A stretch of 64,000 nt of DNA, taken from contig JALGPY010000009.1 in assembly GCA_023055425.1 (NCBI GenBank), positions 16,743,775 through 16,807,774 of the forward strand. Direction: 5' to 3'. The position numbers and the translations under genes are program-made. Positions 54,677 to 64,000 of this stretch are shown in pieces. Below the pieces are notes generated by a model. The model was given only the letters and a program-made list of their open reading frames with translations, was not told the origin of the DNA and did not search any database. This DNA is from Linanthus parryae (Eukaryota > Streptophyta > Magnoliopsida > Ericales > Polemoniaceae). Positions within the stretch are counted from its first letter, which is position 1. Each line of letters opens with the position of its first letter.

Positions 54677-56353
54677 CTACTGATCTGGCCTGTAACTAGA
54701 ATTTGTGTTCTCCGGAGTAGACTGGTCAGTCGGCTCCGGAGATGGTGAAGGGGTTCGCCCTCTAGCGCGTTTCCTTGCAGCATGGCGTGCTGCGGCAGCG
54801 GTACCAGCGTGGCTTGCACCGGGATGGGCACTGCTGGCCCCTGGGTCTGCATGCTGCCTCCTAGGTGGGTACTGAGTACCGGGTCTGCCGGGGTCACCTA
54901 CACTGTCTGCATGTTCCGGACTCGGTGTGGGGTCATGGCCAGAGAAGCTGCCATATGGCCGACTATCCTCCATTGTCCAACTGGGACAATTATCACTCGA
55001 ATAGCGGTCCGGGAAGTTAAATCTTTTACCACGCATGTTGCTCTGGATTTCAGTGAGTGCCGCCTCATGAGCTCTCAATGCAGCTGTGTTAGCGTGGTAA
55101 ATATGCTTCTGGGTCGTGAACAACTTTCCAAGACCCCTGGCCATTTTCTTGACCGTCCTCACCAGGTAGTTTTGCACTTTTTCTTGGGCCTTAATTTTCT
55201 TCCCGACCCATTCCTCATGCTCAGTCCTCTCCAGGCGCCCAAAAGAACTGCGCCTGGCCCCTCTGCTAGACTGCCCTAAGTCGGGCTCGGCCTGCCTGTG
55301 TTCACTGGAACTGGCAGAACGCGGCAGTCGGAGGGGACCTGGTAAGGCTGGAAAACCCCCATCACCGGGAGGAGGTGGTGGTGGCATGCCAGCACCCCCA
55401 CCCTGAGGCGGAGCATCATCATCATCATCGTCCACTTGGACAAATTCTGGAGGCCCGTCCAGAGCCTCATGCAACGCACATCTCATGTTTCAGTACTTGC
55501 GTACCTGCACTGTTCGAATATCTCTCAGGTCGCCAGGAATAACCACTCTATAATCCTGCGCCATTTTGGTTAACATCCCCAGGAGACCCAAACCCTTCTT
55601 GCTGTGGGTCTCTCTTCGTTCCCGGAAAAACTCACAAATAATCTCCGGGAGGCTCACAGGCTCTCGGGCCATTAGACAGTACACCAAAAGGGCAATGTTA
55701 TAATCAATGCGGGTAAAGTGTTTAATACCCACAATTATGTTGTTTACCCACTCAGTCCACCATCTCGCCTCTCGAATCAGGTAGGTCGCAGGGAGTTTCC
55801 GGTAGGAAGGACTCCGTTCAGGATAGTACCAAGCAGCGCCCGGTACACAAGCACACAAGGTGGTCAGGATCTGTTTGCTAAGCTGTTCAGAGGAATGACG
55901 CCTCAGTTCCTGAAACTGACAGTCATCCAACACTAATTCCAGACCCAGACTCTCTCGAATACTCTCTGGGGTGATTCGAATCCATCTATTTCTGCAGTAA
56001 ATCCAGTCAATTGACTGAGCTTCACTGTTCATGCACTGCTGGAGATTGCTGAAAATCTCCTTAGCCAGCACAGAACTGACTTGCAGATTGGTAAAACTAG
56101 TAAACAAATCCCCAAAATGATCCTGCCCAGTATAGTTGAACAGTTCATCCCCCATTGCCACTCTGTCACAGGGAAAAGTTCTCTCAGCAGGTATATCATA
56201 CCGAATCTTTTTGTCTTGCAGAAAGAAACGGTGAGCCTCCATGTTAACAAACCTATGGTCGCAGAAATGGTCAACCCTAAGCAATCTGCAGTCTATGATG
56301 TTCAAGGGTGCAATCGCCCTATCAGGCCTCATGTAAGGGCTATCCTCATCCAT
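54677..56353 (-). pseudogene. ORF2 of B2, one in-frame stop
   Basis: ATG at 56353, open to a TGA at 55487-55489 (CGA in B1), then open to 54677; about 560 codons with this single stop. Domains as in B1: FVNMEAHRFF, YCRNRWIRITPESI, ARWWTEWVNNIIVGIKHF, VSLPEIICEFFRERR, GLGLLGMLTKMAQDYRVV, six Asp, Pro-rich part, KIKAQEKVQNYLVRTVKKMA, and basic HAARKRARGRTPSPSPEP near the C-terminus. No signal peptide or membrane helix. It is the best copy of the B-family ORF2 and shows the full architecture: conserved alpha-helical domain, acidic linker, basic coiled part, nuclear-localisation-like tail. Confidence 0.85.
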
Positions 56354-56747
56354 TTCAAGATTCAAACAGAAAAAATGGAAATCTTCAAAGAGAAGGAAAA
56401 GATAGAACCTGGCTACCCGGAGTAAATCTTACGGGTACAGATCTGGAAATTACTCTCTGAAGTGGATTTGAAGTTGTTTGGATCTGATGAGTTGGACCAC
56501 CCCCACACTGTTCCTGACTTTCTGGTGTTCCTGCGTGGTCGTCGGAGATTTCTGGCGGCTGACTGCGTCTGGCGGCTGCTAGGGCAGAGAGAATTTCTAG
56601 AGAGAGTTGAAAACTGGATGACTTGGGTGAAAATGAGTCACTGTCATCCGTACAGTATATATAGGAGAACTTTCAGAAATTGCAGAATGGCCCCTGAAAT
56701 TTAAATTTTTTCAAATTTTTTCAAAATTTTCTGATCCCGCTCGAATG
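56354..56747 (-). promoter_or_regulatory. ORF2 promoter and leader of B2
   Basis: TATATATA 56656-56663, 84 nt from the array; polypurine-like tract 56496-56508; leader hairpin TACCCG/CGGGTA 56414-56437 with loop TAAGATTTACTC. Confidence 0.7.
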
Positions 56748-57316
56748 TGCGTTTGAACGCAGCTTCTGCGTTTGAACGCACAGCTTCCCTTTTTCTGGAA
56801 ATTTGAAATTCTCTTGATCTGCGTTTGAACGCATGGTGTGCGTTTGAACGCAGTGCTTGAAGGTCTATGAAATTTCTGGGCTTGTTGATTTGCGTTTGAA
56901 CGCACATGAGTTGTGTTTAAACGCAACGCTTGTCTTCTGCAATGTCTCTGATGAGCTGTGTTTGAACGCACATGATCTGCGTTTAAACGCACGCCTTGTC
57001 TCTAGAAATTCTCTGCTGATTGGTTCTTGCGTTCGAACGCACCTTCTGCGTTTAGACGCACGTCCTTATGTTTTTCCAACCCATCTTTTTCTACTTGCGT
57101 TTGAACGCACCTTGTGCGTTTGAACGCACCACTTGTTGGCTGGAACTCTTCATTGTGTGATCTGCGTTTGAACGCAGGCGGTCTGCGTTTGAACGCATAA
57201 GTGTTAGCCATTTCCAGTGTTTCTTCGGTCTGTTTGTGGAACTGCGTTTGAACGCAGGGTGTCTGCGTTTGAACGCACATGTGCATTTGAACGCATGTCT
57301 CCTGCGTTTGAACGCA
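56748..57316 (-). repeat. Palindrome array of B2 upstream of ORF2 (18 copies)
   Basis: Same 18-copy layout as B1, uninterrupted, followed at 57317 by the GCCTC that is the target of C in B1. Variants include TGTGTTTAAACGCA, TGCGTTTAGACGCA and TGCATTTGAACGCA. Confidence 0.94.
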
Positions 57317-57491
57317 CGCCTCTGATTCCTGAGACACTGAATTCAATATTAAACCCCTCTTTCTCACTTTTCTCTCAAATTATGAACATTGTAAAAAAAT
57401 TATATAAAAACAACTAATCTATGTTGGGTTGCCTCCCAACAAGCGCTTGTGATTTACAGTCGACAGCCCGACTTTGTTACCTCTGTTGTGA
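57317..57491 (-). other. Spacer and conserved post-integrase block of B2
   Basis: Block at 57423-57483. In this family only about 105 nt separate it from the palindrome array. Confidence 0.78.
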
Positions 57492-58806
57492 TCACGGAAG
57501 GTCGAGGTAGATTGCCTCTACCTCCATGATTTCCTGAGGATCTCTGTATGGCTTGACTCTGTTCCCATTCACCTTGAAAACTGTATTGTCTCTCGGGTTC
57601 TCCAGCTCCACCACTCCCCATGATGTAATGTCCTTCACAATAAATGGTCCAGACCATCTTGAGCGCAGCTTCCCTGGATAGAATTTCATCCTTGAGTTGT
57701 AGAGAAGAACCTTCTGCCCGATGTCTATCTTCTTTGGTAGAATGCGGTTGTCATGCCACTTCTTTGTTTTTTCTTTATAAAATTTTGGCACTCTCGTAAG
57801 CAGTCTTACGGAATTCCTCCAGTTCAAGGAGTGCCATCTTCCGTTTGCTTCCCGATAAACTGTGATCCATATTCAGCTGTTTGATTGCCCAGTATGCTTT
57901 TTGTTCCCATTCTACTGGTAAGTGACATGCTTTTCCAAACACCAGCTGGTATGGGGACATTCCCAGCGGGGTTTTGTAAGCAGTTTTGTACGCCCAGAGC
58001 GCATCATCCAGCTTTAACGACCAGTCCTTGCGTCCAGGATTCACAGTTTTTTCCAGTATGCTCTTTATCTCCCTGTTGGACACCTCTGCTTGCCCGTTTT
58101 CCTGAGGGTGATAAGGCAGTGATACCTTATGGATAGACACCCCGTATTGCTTTAAAACCTTGGCAAAGACCTTATTGATAAAATGAGAACCTTCATCACT
58201 GACCATGGCCCTCGGTGTTTCGAATCTGGTAAAGATATTACGTTTGAGGAATCTTTCCACGACTGACGCATCGTTCTTCTGACAGGCTATTGCTTCCACC
58301 CATTTTCACACGTAATCTACTGCCAGTAAGATGTAGAGATTTCCTAGAGACGAAGGGAATGGACCCATAAAATCAATACCCCAAACGTCAAACGGCTCGA
58401 CTTCCTGCCAAAGTGTCATGGGCATTTCATTTCGCTGGGAAATATTTCCTGTCCTTTGGCAGCGATCACAACTCTGCGCATAATCATGGCAATCCTTGAA
58501 GACTGTTGGCCAGAAAAATCCTGACTGCAGCACCTTGTGAGCTGTTCTTGGTCCGCTGAAGTGTCCCCCACATTGTGCTGAGTGGAAGTGCTGAATTACC
58601 TCCAAAATCTCGTGGCATGGAATGCAACGATGGAGAATGTTATCTGCCCCTTGCTTGAACAAATAAGGATCGTCCCAGAAATATTGCCTGCAGTCTGAAA
58701 TAAAATTCTTTTTCTGCCAAGGGGTGATGTCTTCAGGGAGTGCTCCATTGACCAAATAATTGGCTATGGCATAGTACCAGGGCCGTCTATTGGTCTTGAT
58801 CTTCAT
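57492..58806 (-). pseudogene. Integrase of B2
   Basis: [20 protein letters not shown], zinc finger HFHSAQCGGHFS...[23 protein letters not shown]-stop at about 58305 (TCA to TGA versus B1), [26 protein letters not shown], then a frameshift near 57780 in SAKIYKEKT, and [25 protein letters not shown] to 57492. Confidence 0.92.
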
Positions 58807-60131
58807 AATATGTTCATCCAGAAATTTTCTTGAATTGGCACCAATTCTTCTGTAGGGTTTTCCAGACGAGATAGATGATCAGCTACCACATTTTCAACTC
58901 CCTTCTTATCCCTGGTTTCGACATCAAATTCCTGCATCAGCAGAATCCAACGCAGCAGCCTTGGCTTTGCATCCTTCTTCTCCAGTAAGTATTTCAGCGC
59001 ATTGTGATCTGTGAATATGATGACTTTTGAACCTACCAGGTAGGATCTGAACTTATCCAGGGAAAAAACGACTGCCAGCAGCTCCTTCTCTGTAGTCCCA
59101 TAATTAATTTGTGCCTCATTCAGGACCCTACTGGTATAGTAGATGACACTGCACACTTTGTCTCTTCGCTGTCCCAGTACCGCGCCCACTGCGTAATCAC
59201 TGGCGTCGCACATCAGCTCGAATGGGAGGGTCCAGTCTGGCGTTGTGATAATGGGTGCAGTTGTCAGCCTCTCTTTAAGCACATCAAAGGCCTCTTTGCA
59301 GGCTTCATCAAATACAAAGGGCACATCTTTTCCCAACAAATTACATAGTGGCTTTGTAATTTTTGAGAAATATTTAATAAACCTTCTGTAAAATCCTGCG
59401 TGGCCCAAAAAACTCTTAATTGCCTTCACTGTGGTTGGATATGGCAGCTGCTTGATCACCTCTATTTTTGCCCTGTCTACTTCCAGTCCTTTGCTGGAAA
59501 TCCTGTGTCCCAGCACTATTCCTTCAGTAACCATGAAGTGGCATTTTTCCCAGTTGAGTACCAGGTTTGTTTTTCTGCAGCGAATCAGAACTCTGGCCAG
59601 ATGGTATAAGCAGTCTTCAAAGCTGTCTCCGAATAACGAAAAATCGTCCATGAAAACTTCCAAATTTTTCTCTATCATATCAGAGAAAATAGCCATCATA
59701 CATCTTTGGAATGTTGCTGGAGCATTGCACAATCCAAATGGCATTCGTCTATAGGCGAACGTTCCGTAAGGGCAGGTGAACGTCGTCTTTTCTTGATCTT
59801 CTGGATTTATATAGATCTGGTTGTAGCCAGAGTACCCGTCAAGAAAGCAGTAATAAGCATGATGAGCTTGTCTGTCCAACATCTGGTCCATGAATGGCAG
59901 CCGAAAGTGGTCTTTTAGTGTGGCATCATTCAACTTCCGATAGTCCATACAGATTCGCCAGCCAGTGACAATGCGCTGGGCGATCTGTTCCTGATCAGCA
60001 TTATGTACTACTGTAATACCCCCTTTCTTCGGTACACACTGGACAGGACTGACCCGGGTGCTGTCTGATATGGGGTATATAATTCCTGCTTCTAGCCACT
60101 TCATGACCTCCTTACGTACCACATCTTTCAT
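58807..60131 (-). pseudogene. Reverse transcriptase and RNase H of B2
   Basis: 442-codon open stretch: [65 protein letters not shown] (plus-strand 59643-59654), [64 protein letters not shown]. Frameshifts at both ends (about 60130 and 58815) separate it from protease and integrase. The domain itself looks nearly intact. Confidence 0.94.
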
Positions 60132-62901
60132 AATTGGGATAGTCTCCGTTGAGGCTGGATGACTGGCTTCTTTCCTTCTTCAATTCTTATTTTATGCATG
60201 CAGTAATCAGGACTAATTCCCTTTAGGTCCGCAATTGTCCATCCGATGGCTTCTTTATGCTCTCGAGGTACCTCCAGCAGCTTTTGTTCCTGTTCCTGAG
60301 AAAAAAGAGACGAAACAATTACCGGTAAAGTATTATTTTCACCAATAAAAGCGTACCTGAGGTGGTCTGGCAACTGTTTCAATTCCAGGACTGGTGGTTC
60401 CTGGAGTGATAGGACCAGTGTCATTTTCTGCTCGCCTCCTTCATCCCTATATAGCGTGACCCAGCTTTCTGTTCCCATGATCTGCTTATCCTGTTGCTCC
60501 TCTGTTTCCTCTGGATACATGTCCTCAAATTCCTCCCATAAATCTTCTATCTCATCATTCTCCAGATCGTCAATTACCTTTACTGCAAAACAGTTTTCAT
60601 GCCCATAATGGTCAGGAAGCTGGAGAGATTTGAAGACATTGAATTTCACTTTTTCTTCATTGATTTGCATGGACAGCTCTCCACTTTTGCAGTTAATAAT
60701 GGCTTCACCAGTTGCTAGGAAAGGTCTGCCCAGGATTAGCGGGACCTCTCCGGCCTCCATATCCAGTATCACAAAATCTGCTGGAAAAATAAGCTCTCCT
60801 ACTTTTACCAGGATATCTTCAATTACTCCATAGGCAGGTTTCACAGATCTGTCAGCCATTTGAAGCATATTTCTTGTTGGACGTGGCTCTCCGACTCCCA
60901 GACTTTTGAAGATGGTCAGTGGCATCAGGTTGATGTTGGCGCCCATGTCGCATAAGGCTTTTCCTTTGTATGCACTGCCCAGAGTTACTGGAATAACAAA
61001 GCTGCCAGGGTCTTTCTTTTTCAGTGGTAGACCATTTTTCACACAACTGCTCGCTTCTGCCGTCAGATTCACTGTTTCGAAGTCACTCATTCGCCTTCTC
61101 CCATACAATATGTCTTTGAGAAATTTCGCATAAGTAGGCATTTTGGCAAGTGCTTCAGCAAAAGGTATGTTTATCTGTAATTGCTTGAATACCTCCAGAA
61201 ATCTGGCGTAGTCCTTGCTGTCATCTCTCTTACGTGTCTTCAGAGGGTAAGGAACCTCCTTAGAAATTGGCACTGTCTCTGGATTACCCTCATTAGTCTG
61301 CGCTGCTTCCTGCTCGACCGAACCCCTTTTTTAGGGTTAGCGGTTGAACTGTCTTCCCGGTCAATCACTTCCTGTTCAATAATTTTTGACTTTTCTGCAC
61401 GTGCATGACTGGGATACGGCGGATCCTGCAGTGCAATTCCACTCCGAGTTGTGATAGCATTGATTTGAGCGCGTGGATCGTTCACTGTATTTGATGGTAA
61501 ATTCCCTGGGGCTCGTTCTGCCTGGTTCTGTGCAAGCTGACCATTCTGTACCTCCAGATTGCGGATAGCAATCTTCATATGGCTTACATCGGCAGTTAAT
61601 GACTCCATCTGCGCGATTCTAGTTTCCCACTGCTTATTGAATTTCTCCATATAGGACTCAAAATGTTGCTGTGACAAATTTAGCTGTGGTGGTGCTGCTG
61701 GTGCATGCTGAGCTGGGGCAGTCTGTTGTGCCTGTGGCCTGTGCTGGAATCCTGGTGCATATACTGCTGCATTGGGATTTCCGTAGCGAAACCCTGGATG
61801 ATCACGTGTGCCTGGTCTGTAGCGACTAGGATCCCACTGCTGCTGAACATAGTTGGCATCTTCGGTCTGAAGCTCCAGAATTGCTGCGTCAAAGTCAGGT
61901 TCGTCTACTGATGCCACAGGCTTCTTCTCTGTATACACCTTTTTAACTAAGTCCTGTACCACTTTCGTGAGATTGTCAATCCTGTCATCAACCACTGGTT
62001 CTGCTATCGCTGTGAGCCTGCGGTCATCAAACAGGCGAGTATCCAGTTTGGCTAATTAATTCATCAGTTCGTATGCTCCATCCTTATCCACATGGTATAA
62101 AAAGTTACCCCCAGCTTCCCTATCAATCCTGTCAGCATTCTCCCTGTCAAGAGCATGGTAGAATACCTGCAGAATTTTTGCGTCCCCGAAGCCGTGATTG
62201 GGGCATTTTTTAACGAGTCTCATCAACCTGTCCCATGCGTCCACCACCGTCTCCCCCATATGCTGTTTGAAAGATAAAATATCACTCTGCAGCTTGATAA
62301 CGCGGGATGCGGGGTAGAATTTTGCTAAAAAATCAGCAACACACCCATCCCAGGTAGTGATAGACCTCGGTGGTCTTGCCTCCAGCCAGTCTTTTGCTGT
62401 TCCGAACAAGCAGTATGGGAATAAAATCAGCTTTAGTGTATCCGCTTCGACTCCTCTATACTTAATCTTGTTGCAGTAATCTTCAAACTTTCCAAGGAAG
62501 TCGTTTGGATCTTCATCTGCCTTCCCATTGAAAGGACAATGAGTCTGGGCGGTCTGAATGGTGGATGATTTCAGATCGAAGTGCTCTGCTGTAATGGGTG
62601 GCACTACGATAGCTGGCTGATGTCCTCCGGTTGGGACTTCAAAGTTTTCGACTAACGCCCTTCCAGACCTGTTGTAAGTCCTCTGATTGTTCCTGGCAGC
62701 AAAACCTGCTGCTATCAGCTCTTCAATGTAAAGAGCCATCTGTGCTGGAGTACGTTGCTGATGTCCTGTGTGTGTTCCTGTTTCTGCTGTGGTGTCTTCT
62801 CCGTGCTCAGACATCGCGGCTCGGTGTCTGCGACTTTGCTCTCTGAAAAGTTTTTCGGGATCTTCAAATGGTGATATCAGTTTGCTAGGCAATCTGGACA
62901 T
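60128..62901 (-). pseudogene. Gag and protease of B2
   Basis: ATG at 62901 (MSRLPSKLISPFEDPEKLF). Gag as in C (CPFNGKADEDPNDFLGKF, FLAKFYPASRVIKLQSDIL, GETVVDAWDRLMRLVKKCPN), TAA at about 62055 replacing a Gln codon, then NPNAAVYAPGF, ITTRSGIALQDPPYPSHARA, a frameshift in an A/T run near 61330, and protease ALCDMGANINLMP with ADFVILDMEAGEVPLILGRPFL intact, unlike C. Ends at a frameshift near 60131. Confidence 0.92.
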
Positions 62902-63045
62902 AAACTAGAATAGCCTGAAAATCAGAATTCAAGAGCAATGAGTCAAAAGAAAATAAACGTAAAAAGAAAAGAAAAACTTTGAGACTTATTCTAATGTCTT
63001 TTTAACAAAAACTGTAACTGTTCCCCGGCAACGGCGCCAAAAACT
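62902..63045 (-). promoter_or_regulatory. Leader with tRNA-Asp primer binding site (B2)
   Basis: Primer site at 63022-63039, sense TGGCGCCGTTGCCGGGGA, a perfect match to the tRNA-Asp 3' end. Leader of about 120 nt to the gag ATG. Confidence 0.92.
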
Positions 63046-64000
63046 TGACAGCGTAAACCTATCTGCTTTTTCGCAAGTGTACGATCAAGTAATATAGAGT
63101 ATGTAATTGTGACTCTGGTTTTCGAACCCTCGAGAACAGTTTAAGTTTTTGCTTATTAGAACTAGAATTAGACACAAAGTCTGTAAGAAGGAGGAAGGTT
63201 GGGATGTGATTCTACTCACTAAATTGCAGTAAATAAAACAATATTTAGAAAAGCTTATTATTTTTTTGTCTTTTAAATAATTTGCAGAAATTGTGGTAGT
63301 GACAAAAATCGATAATTCTAAGAATCTAGGTTCCAGGATCCCCTAGGGTTACTCTCCAGCTTTCATGGTATATTTGATTTCAGAAACACACGATGGTTTT
63401 GTTTATGCCAGCATACCAATAGTACAATCTCCTCTCGGTCTCATGTACCTGTCACTCTCCTGCAGATTTTCGGGTCCTCTCGGTCCACCTAAATCTGCAG
63501 GTTCGTTCTAAGTCTGCTAGGGTTACAGGTTCTCCTCTCGGTCTCCCCCTAAACGTCTAGCAGTTGGTCTAATGCTTCTGGGCTAGTTCCCTGATTCTTT
63601 TCACCTCTCGGTGCATCAAGGCAGAGTACTAAATCCTGTCTTTTCTTCCTAACTCTCACTGATCACTCTCGTGCACCAGATCCTGTCTATAACACTCCTG
63701 GGTGATCAAGCCATTCATGTATGTAAATAAAATCAAAGACAAGATAATAAACAATCCATCCTGTACTAAGACTTAAACTAGCCATGCATCTGAGAATCAA
63801 ACAAACCAGTCTGCTGAATTCATAAACCCTAGGTTCACCAAGAACCTAGGAAAAAGGTCTAGCTAGCTTGCATTATTGAAAAACAATGTTTCATAAAAGA
63901 GAGAAAAGATCAAACAAATTATTGGCTGAATACTGAAAAACTGCTCCAATCCTGCTCTGCTCCGATCCTGACGGTTCTGAAACTGGCTGCTGTGATGATG
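63046..64000 (-). repeat. 5' LTR of B2, cut by window end
   Basis: TGACAGCG at 63046 on; 955 of about 1750 bp are visible (U5 and R side). The hairpin series and CCTAGGTTC fold are present; TATA box and palindrome array lie beyond the window. Confidence 0.93.

Larger units (their letters stand above)
51602..64000 (-). mobile_element. Athila-like element B2, nearly complete
   Basis: 3' LTR 51602-53358, ORF2, integrase, RT, gag, tRNA-Asp primer site, and 5' LTR from 63046 running off the window. Inserted in B1 pol; the left flank is GCGTA (51597-51601), predicted to recur after the 5' LTR. Close to B1 in sequence, so one family member inserted in another. Confidence 0.93.

Overview
This window is repeat DNA from a flowering plant, most likely pericentromeric heterochromatin. 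It is filled by nested LTR retrotransposons. I see no host gene, tRNA gene, rRNA gene or CRISPR array. The organism cannot be named from the sequence. The plant assignment rests on Athila-type Ty3/gypsy elements with an extra ORF downstream of integrase and tRNA-Asp primer sites, and on a Sirevirus-like Ty1/copia element.

Layout, left to right. (1) 1-6108: 3' part of Athila-like element A1 (+), ending in its 3' LTR (4591-6108); it appears inserted in the gag of A2. (2) 6109-16918: A2 (+), a diverged relative, with gag-pro, RT-RNaseH, integrase, ORF2 and 3' LTR (15501-16918). (3) 16919-17438 and 28113-28640: gag of another gypsy element (G), split by (4) 17439-28107: a complete but mutated Sirevirus-like copia element (F) with about 1.46-1.49 kb LTRs and a 5-bp target duplication AATGA. 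(5) 28690-31059: small fragments: copia piece H; gypsy element D, whose 126-bp LTR is itself a long inverted repeat; copia gag piece E. (6) 31060-36786 plus 50150-51601: Athila-like element B1 on the minus strand, interrupted by (7) 36787-50149: complete Athila-like element C (-), target duplication GCCTC, and by (8) 51602 to the window end: element B2 (-), a close relative of B1 inserted in B1 pol and running out of the window within its 5' LTR. All coding regions carry stops or frameshifts.

The observation I consider most novel: four families (A, B, C and, more weakly, copia F) each carry an extra ORF (ORF2, resembling the 'putative plant transposon protein' family) together with clusters of a family-specific short palindrome of about 14 bp. 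The core motifs are TCTTCGTACGAAGA in A, TGCGTTTGAACGCA in B, TGCGTATATACGCA in C and CTCAAAGCTTTGAG in F. The clusters occur in two places per element: in the LTR, and between pol and ORF2. In B and C each cluster stops 84-86 nt upstream of a TATA-like box in both places; in the A LTRs the gap is about 74 nt. Palindromes are paired at 18-21 bp. I infer a self-recognition system in which the ORF2 protein, or a host factor, acts on both promoters of its own family, comparable in concept to the VANC anti-silencing proteins of VANDAL transposons. Nothing here proves binding.

The Athila-like families also share conserved non-coding structures with compensatory base changes: a series of four hairpins in the transcribed LTR, a hairpin next to the polypurine tract, a hairpin holding GTAAGA in the ORF2 leader, and a block of about 62 nt just after the integrase stop.
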